A stretch of DNA of 64,000 nucleotides. Source: Diospyros lotus (Eukaryota > Streptophyta > Magnoliopsida > Ericales > Ebenaceae). Below, piece after piece: positions 36,628 through 48,127 of the stretch; position 1 is the first letter of the stretch, and every line of letters starts with the position of its first letter. The translations under genes and the position numbers were made by a program. The notes beneath the pieces are model-generated. The model made no database searches, was not told where the DNA came from, and saw only the letters and a list, made by a program, of their open reading frames with translations. The DNA is taken from the NCBI RefSeq assembly GCF_014633365.1, contig NC_068347.1, positions 12,863,655-12,927,654 of the forward strand, in the 5' to 3' direction.

Positions 36628-39030
36628 ATGTCGAGGAGAAGACCGGCATCACCCCCCGGCCTCGCGCACATTCCTACCACTTCGAGCTCCCGGCTTCGAT
36701 ACGGGGCCTTTGAGCAAGTTTATGATGCCACGCCTTCTGGATTTATGGTGAGGTACCCTCGCCTCGATGAGCCGGACCCCTCTCGGGTAGACGAGGGCTC
36801 CCTTGGTCTTCACTTTGCTTTATTTGAGGTGGGACTCCGCTTTCCTCTTCCGCCCTTTGCCATGGCGTGGTTGCGTCACTACAAGATCGTTCCCGCTCAA
36901 CTTTATCCTAATGGTTGGTCTCAGATGGTCGGCTTCTCTATACTTTGTCGTCTGAGGGACGTCGTCCCTTCCTTGAAACTCTTCAGTTGCTTCTATCGAT
37001 TGTGAAAAGCCAACAAGGATCGTGCCCTTTACACTCTCTAGAAGGTGTCGGGTTTAGAGCTGTTCATCGCTCTTCCAAACAAGATTAGTCGATTTGAAGA
37101 ACGGTGGGTAGTGATAGAACCTCCACCTAATTGGGATGCTCCTTTATACTGGAACCATCAAGACGCCAGCCAAGGGTTTCCTCCCTGCAAGGAAGTTCGG
37201 GGCGTGTATCGTCATCTAGTAGAAATGTTAACGGCGCAGGGCCCCGTCGAGTTGAGGAGCCTCCTGACTTTGGAGAATTTCAGAATCGCGGGTTGGGGGG
37301 TCGTGATACCAACTGTTCCTCCTCACTCTTCCACGCTATCCAACGAAGAAATGGAAGGAGTCGAGGAGGAAGAGATGGAAATGCCTGGATCATCTTCCCT
37401 TCCTCCTTTTAATCCTTAGGAGGAAAACAGTCCTGGGGGTAGAATATCTTTCGCCATTATCTTTCTTTTTTCCATTGTCACATTATTTCTCCATGCTAAA
37501 TGTTTTGTATTGATTTTTGCAGAAATGGCTGGATTGAGTAGACTGATGGAGTTGCATAGACGCCACCGCGAGGAGGAGTCACGTGCTGCGACAGCGGCCA
37601 AGGTTTCTACGCATGGAGCTGAGGGATCTACAAGCTCCTGCCCTCCTTGGTCGTGTATACCTGCCGGCGTTTCTCCCACTGGGGTGGAAAGGCGGCGGCG
37701 TCCAAGAAGCGACCACTCTAGTGCTGAAGCTCCTACTCATACGGAAAGTCCATAAATTCCTCTTTCTTATGAAGAGGCTGCAGACATCCCCTCTCTTGCT
37801 CCCAATTCTCAAGGGGGGCGAAGCTCGTCCTCTCGATTTGTTGGTGACATGGCACGGGTGGAAGAAGAATGTCGGCATCTTATAGTTCCAAATAAGAAGG
37901 ATCGCCACCGTCTTGAAGGCGAGAAAGCATTGAGGCCCCCTCCTATACTTCCCATTCCAGGCAATGTGAGACATACCATGATTCTTGGAGATGGCACAAA
38001 ACTTAGTGGTCGAGACTGTGAAGTTTCCCCAGGGGTATTAGAGACAAACTCGGTTACTGAACCAGGGATTGGTGCTCGCCTCATTTATTCCACCATTCTC
38101 CCTCGAGAGGAACGACGATTTATTAGTGGTAATTATGCCCAGACTAGAGACGAGGCAGAGCAGCTCCTGGTGCAAGGTATCCAAGGAATCGTTGCTTCCA
38201 ACGCTAGGGACAGGGCCTATCGTGAACAAGTAGAGACCCAAATGTTAGACTGGAGGAAGCGCAAATCATCCTGGAATGAGGAGCGTCAAGAGTTAAAGGG
38301 TCATGCTCGTCGGGCGGAGCTCGGGAAGAAGAATGCAGAGGCAGAGATTGGGCGCATGCAGGATCGACTGTCCGAGGCTTCTGTTGGTACCTTGGGTCTT
38401 CACGAGGAAATTAAAGACTTACGCTCTCAGCTAGAAGCTGAAGAGCATAAGAATGTTGGTTTGATGGCGCAACACGAGGCACTTTTGCAGGAACATTCTC
38501 TACGCCTGTCAGAATTGAAGATAAGTCGGAAAGATGCTCGGGCTATTCGAGCTGAAGCAGTGAAAGAATATCGTCTCTCAACCGACTGTCAAGATAGGAA
38601 GGGAAAGTATGCTTCCGGCTTCCTGAAATATGGATTTTATCTGGCCCATGCACATCTAGAATCTCAGCGTCCGGGAGAGACTTTTCCTGAACTTTTTCTT
38701 ACTCGCGAAGTTGAGGAGTCTCATCAAGTAGATTGGCGTCAATATGAGCCGAATGAGCCTATGAGTCCTTCTTCTTATCTAGACTCTTACTTAGTGGATG
38801 ATTTGGAAAATTTGACAGGCCCTTGGAATCCATTTCCTTTCAATCATGGGGAAAAAGGCATGACAGTCGATCCCGGAGCCGTTGGAGAAGATTCTGGCGC
38901 GGCCGATGAAGATATCCCTCACACGGTCGAGGTTGAGGAAGGGGAATTCCCGATGGGGGCTCCTGAGATTCCTGTTGTGTCGTTGGGATCTTCTAAGCAT
39001 TCCTCTCGCAAGTCCCGCTCCCGCGAGTAG
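36628..39030 (+). pseudogene. Antisense extra ORF of Tat element (PF04195-like 'putative gypsy type transposon'), nonsense-mutated
   Basis: One reading frame runs from MSRRRPASPPG at 36628 to the stop at 39028-39030, about 800 codons, opposite to pol. Residues about 45-165 (LGLHFALFEVGLRFPLPPF, PAQLYPNGWSQMVGF) resemble PF04195, known from extra ORFs of plant Tat elements. The second half (about 38200-38580) is a long charged coiled coil (EEIKDLRSQLEAEEHKN), followed by an acidic tail and a basic Ser/Arg-rich C-terminus. A probable intron lies at 37439-37522. Four in-frame stops (TGA 37003, TAG 37039, TAG 37417, TAA 37753) are all reachable by single C-to-T changes and no frameshift is seen, so it was intact until recently. 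Its function is unknown. Confidence 0.75.
37439..37522 (+). other. Probable 84-nt intron in the antisense ORF
   Basis: GGTAGAATATC at the left and TTGATTTTTGCAG at the right fit plant splice sites, and the interval is T-rich. Removing it keeps the frame, since exon 1 leaves one base and exon 2 supplies two. Because 84 is divisible by three and the interval has no stop, reading through is also possible; it would add a hydrophobic stretch (ISFAIIFLFSIVTLFL). Confidence 0.55.
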
Positions 39031-39249
39031 ACCCTCATTGTAGTTTGCTTTCCGCTGTTGCCGGGCTCATGTGCTCCTCTCGTTGTAGTTTGCTTGTTTT
39101 ATCAATGGATGTTTTTTATTTGTTCTACCCAATGCGCTCTGCTCTTTGTTGCTTGATTTATTCTTTTATTGCTGTCTTTAGTGATATAAGACCAAGACTT
39201 TTCTTTGGCTATTGAATCATGCACGATGTGGCGAGCTTGAGCGTATTTT

Positions 39250-39457
39250 TTCTCGTATTGGGCTGTGAGCAGGGCCACGGGTTCAATCATAGTTTTACCT
39301 CGTTGCCGGGCCATAGGCGGGACAACGGGTTCGATCTCAGTTTTACCTCGTTGCCGGGCCATAGGCAGGACAACGGGCTCGATCGTAGTTTACCTCGTTG
39401 CAGGGCTATAGGCGGGATAACGGGCTCGATCTTAGTTTACCTCGTTGCTGGGCCATA
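39250..39457 (-). repeat. 47-bp tandem array of element C, left part
   Basis: About four units of the CCATAGGCGGGACAACGGG ... CTCGTTGCCGGG repeat (first units slightly longer, about 49 bp) lie between the antisense ORF and pol. The array is split by the LARD after a unit's ccata and continues at 50857. Confidence 0.9.
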
Positions 39458-42186
39458 TGTAACGACCCGCTCCCAGTTACGGGCGCCACCGATAAATAAT
39501 CGACCGAATTACTCACCCGACAACCACAACTGAAGGGTTGGACTATGTTTCAACAGGAAACGCCCTAGGTGGGAACTAGGCTTCGTCCTTCCCTTCGCTC
39601 CACTCAGGAATCGGTCCCAACTCAAATAAGAAAAATCTAGCGGACCAAGACCCGAAACCCGAGTGAGCTTCACCTCTCTTCAGCTCACCCCATAGCAAGC
39701 CAGAGGTGACCCAGGCACGAGGCTAGCATACAAACACTTCGCTGAGTATTGGGGATTTATGAGAACATACCTCGCTGATCTTTACTCGGTCCGAACTCGG
39801 CTTCTCCAACTAAGCCATATACCACGAACAATCTCACAATCATTTATCACACTATGATGATTTCAATAATAAAATACATCTAGTGCTCAATATCGTTTAC
39901 ATTCAATTACATGAATACTTATAAAAATTTACAGGAGATTACACAACAACACAACTCAGGCAACAAGCTAATTTCCATAACAGTCTCCCTGCACCATCCC
40001 GGCTTGCATCTGGGCTTGCATCATCTACACATGAGGTAAAATCTCATGAGTCTTAAAGACTCAGTAAGGGTGCAATGCATGTAAATATGAATATAATCAT
40101 GTTTATGTATGCCAAATGCATGCAAATGAGGCTAGGCTCACACATCCTCACAACCCACTAAGGTTTGAGGCATCAACCTATCAGCCCCCACCACACTAGT
40201 CCTCCATATGGCCATAGGTCCACTAGGTCTCGCATCATGCAAGTGTTAACCACTACATGCAACTGCAACATAAAAAAAATTATCAAACACATTTACCAAC
40301 TTGCAAGGCCACCTCCACATGGAGCCGTCCCTTACCTGGCTCGAAGCTTCATCTCCGCCTCGGCACGAATTCCAGCTCGAACCTCTAGTTCCTCTAGGAT
40401 CACCGCCTCCCCGGTCAAACCTAGATGCAAAACACACAAAACCCCAACTCCATTAACATCCGGCATTCAATTAATGCCCTCAACTACTCCGAACATCCCC
40501 AAAATCATCCATTAACAAAATTTTAAATACCCCAACACAGGGTTTAATCCAACCAATACTACACAATTCATTAACTCATTTAATGAAAATAACTAGGGAA
40601 GAATTAACTCAATATACCTCAATTAATTCTGGAGAAGGCATCGGGAAAACGCTCACCCGACGTTGCTTCTTTGGCTGCAAATCTTGCGCCCAAATCTCAT
40701 TCTCGGCCTCCAACACGCTTCTCGGGCCCCAAATTAATTTCCAGAACTTTCCCCAATCTTTCTGGAATTTTTCGGGATTTTTCCCTATTTTCCAGAATTT
40801 CCTTTATTTTTATTTTCCCTTTTTATTTTTATTTTTCCTTTCTTCTTCCTTGGTTTTCTTCTCCCGGGCGCAGCCACTGTTCCTTCATCTTCTTCACTAA
40901 GCGCAGCCTGCGCACGCCGCCGCCAAGCCTGGCTCCGACGCCCGCCCCACCTACCTCCGGTCAACGTAGCAAGCTCCGCAACCGCCGCCACTGGCCGACG
41001 CCATCGCGAGCAACAACCAGCCGGCCACCTGCGCGCACCGCAGCCGCTGGAACCGCCATGGCCGACCCTACTCGCGCCTTCGACCGCTGCTGGTCCACTT
41101 GCCTCCGCCGGTCATTTTTTTTTTGCTCCGCCTCGCACAGCAGCCTGCATCGCGGCCACCACCGCGGCATCTCACGCCTTCTGCCATCACCGGCTTACGC
41201 GCATAAAGCCACTGCTGTGCGCGACCGCCATTGCCAGCGTTCGAAGCTCCTAGTGCACCTCTGCGTGCCTCCGCCTCAGCCAAGCCATCGTGTGCCACCG
41301 CTGCTTGCCTCGATCGCCGACGACATTGCTTCTAATCGGCTTCCATGGCCGCCTCTGTCTCGGCCATTTCAACAGCAGCTCGAAGCTGCCACTTCGATGG
41401 CCGAGCTCGGCCGTCTCCCCCCCCTTGGCATTGCTCTCTCGCTCCCTCTTTTGCGAGCTCCTTCTCGCATTCACTCTCCCTCAATTTCGATCTCTCTGTT
41501 TGAATTCAAAATTTAAATTTTTTTTTTGATAGCAGAGAACTCGCGGTCTCCTATATATATATATACATATATTCATGGCCATATATATATCCATATATAT
41601 AATTACATATATAAAGCTTTTAATCCCCTTATTTTATCATAATTCCTTTTTAAGGAATACAAAATTACACTTGAGACTTTTAATAATAACACTTTGACCC
41701 TCCAAAACTTAATTAAATTATTATCAAGCCACACCACATCTCGATTTATCAAAAAATTAATAGCCGACCGTTACTCGGGAATACTGACCTCATCCCTACG
41801 CCTGCACGGGACCTTTATTCGACCCGAAAACACTTAAGGGTTGCCTTACTCAGAAAACCGAACCTCCCTTAGGGTCCTCTCAGCTTCCAGGAGGTCCCAT
41901 TCGATTATTCGGTAATGGCACCCACTCGGGCTTATACGAAATTTATTCCAAAAATTATTCCCAGTCGGACCGCTTTTAGCGCCATTATCTTCATCCCGAG
42001 ATGCTCATCAATCTCTTGTCCTCTTCCCTAGACATCCAAGTCCCGAGGCACTCCCGGCCGCCAATTCGGCAAATTTCATTAATAAATTACTCAAATTTGA
42101 CTTTTGGCCTTTCCGGACCACCCGAGGTCCTATCCAAAATAATCAACATTATTTATTTTTAATATCATGTAATACCGGGTATTACA
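39458..42186 (-). repeat. 3' LTR of the complete LARD
   Basis: TGTAACGACC to GGTATTACA on the plus strand. It carries hairpins at 40030-40048 and 40048-40062 (GAGTCTTAAAGACTC), a GC-rich block at about 40870-41480 and an (AT)n stretch near 41550-41600 that may serve as TATA. A 281-codon open frame on the plus strand (40671-41516) runs through the GC-rich block; its counterpart in the other LTR is interrupted, so I do not call it a gene. Confidence 0.9.
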
Positions 42187-45100
42187 TTCCACCCTCCTTA
42201 AAGAATTTCGTCCTCGAAATTCACTTTGCCTTAATCTCTTACCCAAGATAATCACATTCTCTAGCTACTCTCCGAATCTCCTGCTCAAGAATCTCGTAGC
42301 CGAACCATTTCTCAGCCTTCACCTTGGGTTATTCCCACCTCAAGGCTTCACTTAGGCATTTGCTCCTCCACCTTTCCAGGACGTTCACCAACCGATTATC
42401 ACTTTGGCCTCCCGCCAAACGGCACCTCTGGTCGCTGATCATGCTTACTGTAACGACATTCATCTCCAGATGAATTTTCTCTGCCTCGAAGCATCAATTT
42501 GCAGGTTTACTTCCCATTTCCCCTTTTCGCATCACCCGAAACAACTCTCACAAACATTGCATTACTGATCAGCCTACCACGATTTTACGCCGATCACACA
42601 CGGCAACGTTTCCCACTGCCAATCACACATGGCCACGATTTTACGCTGGTCCAACCAGCAACGTTTTAGCACTGATCATCACCGCAATGTCTCTTTTAGT
42701 GCCCACAAGACACTCAGACACCCATTTATCATGGCACACCGCCATTTATTACAAGCATGCAGAGTTTGAGTCGATCCTCATGGCAACCTCTCATTACCGA
42801 TCAACTAACCATGCTAGCACTACATGGGAAGCACCCATTTGGCCCACCCTGCCAATTTCGACCATTTCATACATGGTCTACTACCTTGACCAGCTGACCC
42901 TCATTTATCGATACGATTACGAAAAATCGATATACCTAACACCATGTCAGGTAATTTCACATTTCAACCATACGTGCATTACCCGAGTCCAACTCGAGCT
43001 TGGCGATGCACGCACTATTACAATCTCACCTCGAGCTTAATCATGCTCGGGCCACAACCATCTCCCAACCAGGAGTTCTTCGCATTAAGCACATAAGGAT
43101 ACTTACTAGCCGATATCGCACGCTAGTAGGGGTCTCTTACCCATACAAGGGAACTCTTCACTGAGCAACCCCTCTTTAATACTTCACCCAATTCAGCTTT
43201 CACAATCATGCCCCATGCTAGGCCTTATCTTGGCTATTAAACCCTACCGCGAGTCAAGGATCCTATCATTGCGCTTAAGGTCGCGGAACCATTAATCAGC
43301 CCTCGTCATCACCCACGGTGCGTGGCACAAGTGATTGGCTTATTACCATCTGCACAATCACTTATTGCATCGCACTTGTAGGATGACTCGTGCCTTTGGT
43401 CCGCACCACAACAAGCTAACACGGTAACACCCCTACTCTTGTAGCGGTCTTTTAGCCAAATTTACTCGCCTAGCTTCAATTTCGTTAGGACTTTTTAAAT
43501 CTCACATTTCTCAACAAAGCCTCTTACTCTTGAAGCATGGAACCTTTCGGCAATCCCAAAATCAGGTTCTTTCTCAATTTGTGATAAACACCTGATTTAA
43601 ACCATGCTTAATGGTTCCCTTTGTCCTACTCGGCAGGGACAACACCATGACAACAATGAATTCTCTTACAGCGACGATGACACCACCACGTCATCTCAAA
43701 GACTCGCTGCTCCTTGAATCTTACTAGTCATCACAACAAACACGACCCCACCCTTAGGCCATTTTCCACAAATCACTTTGCTATACTTATAGCAGCTAGC
43801 TTATTCCCTGAGAAACTTTGGCTTCTCCCAGGTTTCTTATAACTTTTGCTACAACCAGCTCACATCACTCAGTGAGCGTCCACATTAGCCTTAACGCCAT
43901 CATCATCAGCTAAGACGATCTCTTGCCATCGCTTAGCGCCACATCCAGCCGCAACCGCGACTCCAGATCCACCAACGCCACTGACCAACTACTCTCACGA
44001 CGCAACACGGCCATGGCTAGCCACCGCTCGCCGCTGCTACTATCACCAATTGGCGCCTTTGGTCACCATTAGCTACCCTCAGCTAGTCACCAATCGGCTC
44101 CACTAGCCGATTTCCTTTCACAATCGTTAACCTTTAGCCACGAGGTTAAATCTCATTAATTGCCCAAACTCCAAGGCATCCCTCTAGCTGTATTACTCAC
44201 AGCTTCCAGGTGATTTCATCACTTCTACACGATTCCTGAGAACCAATCTCGTCCCACAAGCTCTTTCTTTGAGCTCTAGCCACCCATTGGTGACATCTTA
44301 AATTCGTCTTCACCTTCCATCTAATCAACTCGATTAGCTTTACCCGGATCGCCCGGCTCATAACCAACATAACTTTTCTCCAGGCATTACTCTTGCACTC
44401 ATCGACTATGATTTTTGATTTAAATCCACCCACTAGACATCACCCCTGCTACTCCTGTGGAACTCACACTTCCACTAGATGTCGTAGGACTCACATTCCT
44501 ACTCAGGCACTTGCCATCACGCTGGCTTTCCCCGGGTGATGCATCCTGTTAGAGTGGTAGTGCCTTAGGAGATCCATTTAATGTTGTCGCCCTATGCTCG
44601 ACCTTTCTCGGGAGAACCTCTCACATTCTACCCAGGACACATTTCAGCTCCACCATTTATAACTCTCGTTACGGAGTAGCACTCCTTCAAGCACAATTCT
44701 ACCCTGACCAACCATCTTTATTGCCTTGGATCTCTTTCTCAAAATTCGCCTAGTCTAACCACCAGGAGCCGCCGAACCTTTTTGTACACGGTCAATCAAT
44801 AAGGCTTTACGTCACGGTCCTTGAGCCTCATGCTCCCATCATTGCCATCAGGTGCTACCACTTGGCAACTGATCCTGTGTCATCAACCGGAAATCCATCC
44901 AGTGCTACATGAGGATACTTCCTCATTTTCGCATCGACACATCAGGACTAATACTAGACCGTGCACTTGCAAGCCTTCACGAATTTCAAACCGTGCCTCT
45001 GCCACACGTTTAGCCTGCCACAACTCACATCACAGGATTAGAGATCCCCATACTTGAAACTTTTGCATGCTTCAACTTTCACATTTCATGGTTGGCTTCT

Positions 45101-45817
45101 AACTCGTAAGTCTCGCCCTTCACGGCACTTACGTAACATCCTGGAGTCATTTACCAACTCCACCAGTTGACCCATCTTCTTGCATCATCACAAGGTCACA
45201 GGGTCCATCATCTCAATTTATTTGATCAACTTCGATCAAATTCAACCACAACTGCGTTAGCATCCTTTAATAAGGAGCATCGCCACACGTCTTGTTATCA
45301 CACCACAAGATATCACCTAATCGATTCACAATCCTTCTTGCTGCCCTGACAACAAAAGTACTACCACGGCACTTCAACCCTCACAGAAATTTAAGTCTAG
45401 CCCAGACATAACCTATGGCATACCCCAAGTCTTCGGCGTCTAATCGTCTCCACCGCAGACAGGTTACTCCACATAGAGGGCTGCAGTCCCTTCTGTGAAC
45501 TAACCGTCTATATCCAGTGGTCCTTAGCATTAGACCCATCAACGATAGGCATCAACCGTAGCGTTATTCCCATGCTAGACCCGTTTCTTTTTTCCGGGTT
45601 TCTTCCTTAAACATCTCGAGATGCTACAACACCTCAACATTCGTTAAACCGCCTCAACACTACTTTAACGAGATAAAGGGCTTACACTCCACTTGGGTGG
45701 AACACCCTGACAACTCTTATTACTAGCAGTTGAGTTGTGGAACTGGCCACAACTTTCGTCACCCTACCACATTTCACAAATCTTTAGCCCCTGGCCATCT
45801 GCATAATCACTGTGCTG

Positions 45818-45989
45818 CCCTGTACTTTAGGCGAGCCAACACCTGGTCACCATCACCGTGTCACTCCCATACACTGGCCCAACACTGGTTCCCCATCGTG
45901 TTGCCCTGTGCTTCAGAGAGTCAACACCTAATCGTTATTATCATGTGGCTCCCTTACACTGGCCCAACAACAGTTTCCAACAACATGGC
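45818..45989. repeat. Two 86-bp direct repeats in the LARD
   Basis: Both copies begin CCCTGTRCTT and include CAACACCT and TACACTGGCCCAACA; they differ at many positions, so the duplication is old. Confidence 0.7.
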
Positions 45990-48113
45990 TCAAGTCCCAC
46001 TCTGATCTGTTTCGCACCCCATAATGTGGCTTTCAGCCTTTCAGTCACACCTCTGATATCGAACTTAACATGACCACCCCGCTACGCTCGCAGCCATTAT
46101 TCTTACCAGCCTTCCTACTCGGCAAAATCTATAGGATCATTACCGCTTTCCACGATTCTTCCTTAGGACTACCCTAGATGTCCTATCCTTAGCAGGAGAT
46201 TCTCAGTCTCACCTGACCAAATTTCCTAGGGTGCTGCTCTGAATCTTCGACATTTGACCGTCACCTGCAATTCACTAAATTGCTCAGGCCCATGGGCCAC
46301 TTGCCCTCAACGCGAGCCAACTCATTAGTCCTCTGCCACACGGTCCATAGCATCTGATCCGTCACCTCGAGCCTTGCACCCTTAGCATCAAGGCTACTTA
46401 AAGCCTTCCCGAGCTACGATGGTTCCGCCACCATCTTACCAAAGCCAACTTACTTGGTTATCCTTGCCTTGATAACCTCAAGTTCATACCAGAAGCCTTA
46501 CTCCTTAGGACTCTACATCTCTTACCGCTTAAAAGACTCTTAAACCACATTTCCTCTTGAGGCCTCATGATCTTACCCCACAAGATCATACCTCAAGCTC
46601 TGGCACCCATAACCATAAAGCACCTACCATTACCCTCCAGGTAAATCGAGACCTCTCGTCTCTCCTTGTACACCCATAGTGCATTCAGTCACGATGCCCA
46701 GCTTGGCCTTCCAGCACGCCTTACTCAGGCTCCCATGACTTGGAATTTAAAATTCGGAGTCTCCACATTGCTCACCATGCCCCTGCCCACTTGGCATCCG
46801 AAGTTGGCATTTCCATTGTGCGCATAGCCTATGGATGTCCTGTTGCCACACACTCATCACCCTCGGACCACACGCACCCGTTCATACCCTTCATCGGGTG
46901 ACCTCCGCGTTCCATCAAGGGTCTCGAGACCTTAGGCGTCATCACGACCCCAGGCATCATAATGAGCGTTTATTCATCTCTCATCTCCCGACCTTAGGAG
47001 TCCTACCAGACCCCAAGCATTCTAATGAGAGTTTTGATTGACCCCTCATCCATCACTCACATGAACGGTCTTTTGGCCCTTCACAACTAGGACTGCTAAC
47101 CCAATGGCTCTCACACGCACATCAACGCATGCCCAACTCCTTAATCCCAATCTGGATTCCAGCTTGACTCGCTTGGGACTTCCATCACATGCAAACACCC
47201 ACTAGGGTCCACTTGTCACACGCCTAACATTCCCAAGGATAGACCTCGTCTCATCATGAAACCAACTAGGGTCCACTCATACCCTAGGCACATCCCCTCC
47301 GGGATCATCATAACAATACGATCACATCGCATCACATACATCTAGCATCCTGACTCCCCTCAGAGTCCTTCCGGATGCTACTTACTTCATGCCGTCATTG
47401 GCCATGACATACAGATGCCTAACAGGCACGCTCTCCATAGAGTCTCACTGACGTCTCATCTCCTTGAGTCCCGAGCTAACTTCCACTTTAGCTCACTCTA
47501 TCTCAAACGCACACGCCTTACTACACCGCTTCCAAGGGACAACTCTATTCCCTCGAACATGCTCGGCAAATCCCTGACATAGGGACGCTCCACTAATTCC
47601 CTCCCGGACTAGTCATGCTTCGGGTTCGTGTCCCCACACGAGCCTCAACACTTCAATCTCAAGGAGTCCCCATCCTTAAAACATTTCATATCCTCGAGAT
47701 GCCACATTCGAATTTCCTTGATACCAACACCCACACTTGGGTTCGGTTCCTCATTGCTTGACCCGCATACCTCTCACAGGTATATCATCTCATTCGAGGG
47801 TATTTTCTCATCCCAAGAACAGGAATATCCATACATGCCATTGCAGGCCTCAATGACTTGACCCAATCCCTTAGGGTCCTTGGTCCACATGTCCAACTTT
47901 CAAGGTTATCAGACCAACCCTTACATTGAAATCTCAAAATTTCAAATCAATTGTTCTCGACCCCAACTCAGCAGTTACGACATTTCGACTTATATCCGAA
48001 TTCATACCAGACATCATCGACTCGCTACTCTGGCAATCGCTCACATCAATCACTTAACCGACCATACTTAACACCCAAGCACGCTAGCCTTCCTCACTTA
48101 TATAGCTAGCCAT

Positions 48114-48125
48114 GCTCTGATACCA
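48114..48125 (-). other. Primer binding site, initiator-Met tRNA (LARD)
   Basis: Minus strand TGGTATCAGAGC, two bases inside the 5' LTR end at 48128. Confidence 0.92.
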
Positions 48126-48127
48126 AC

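Larger units (their letters stand above)
42187..48127 (-). other. LARD internal region, non-coding; PPT at 42187-42205
   Basis: The minus strand next to the LTR reads CTTTAAGGAGGGTGGAA, the polypurine tract, preceded by a TTTCGAGGACGAAATTC block that also ends D. Nothing else resembles gag, RT or integrase. A stretch on the minus strand at about 42240-42400 could be a chromodomain remnant (pattern VLERWRSKCLSEA with a later WE). Two 86-bp direct repeats lie at 45818-45989 (built on CACTGGCCCAACA), and a short repeat about ACGATTTTACGC lies at 42573-42664. Small open frames on both strands look random. Confidence 0.8.

Noticed and set aside
40671..41516. 281-codon plus-strand open frame in the LARD LTR
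   Set aside because: It runs through the GC-rich block, lies antisense to the element, and its counterpart in the other LTR is broken near 49878. Composition explains the lack of stops.
42687..46073. Host gene or exons among small plus-strand ORFs in the LARD interior
   Set aside because: No domain, no splice-linked series of frames, and the same interior occurs in a second LARD copy (1-1003), so it is element sequence.
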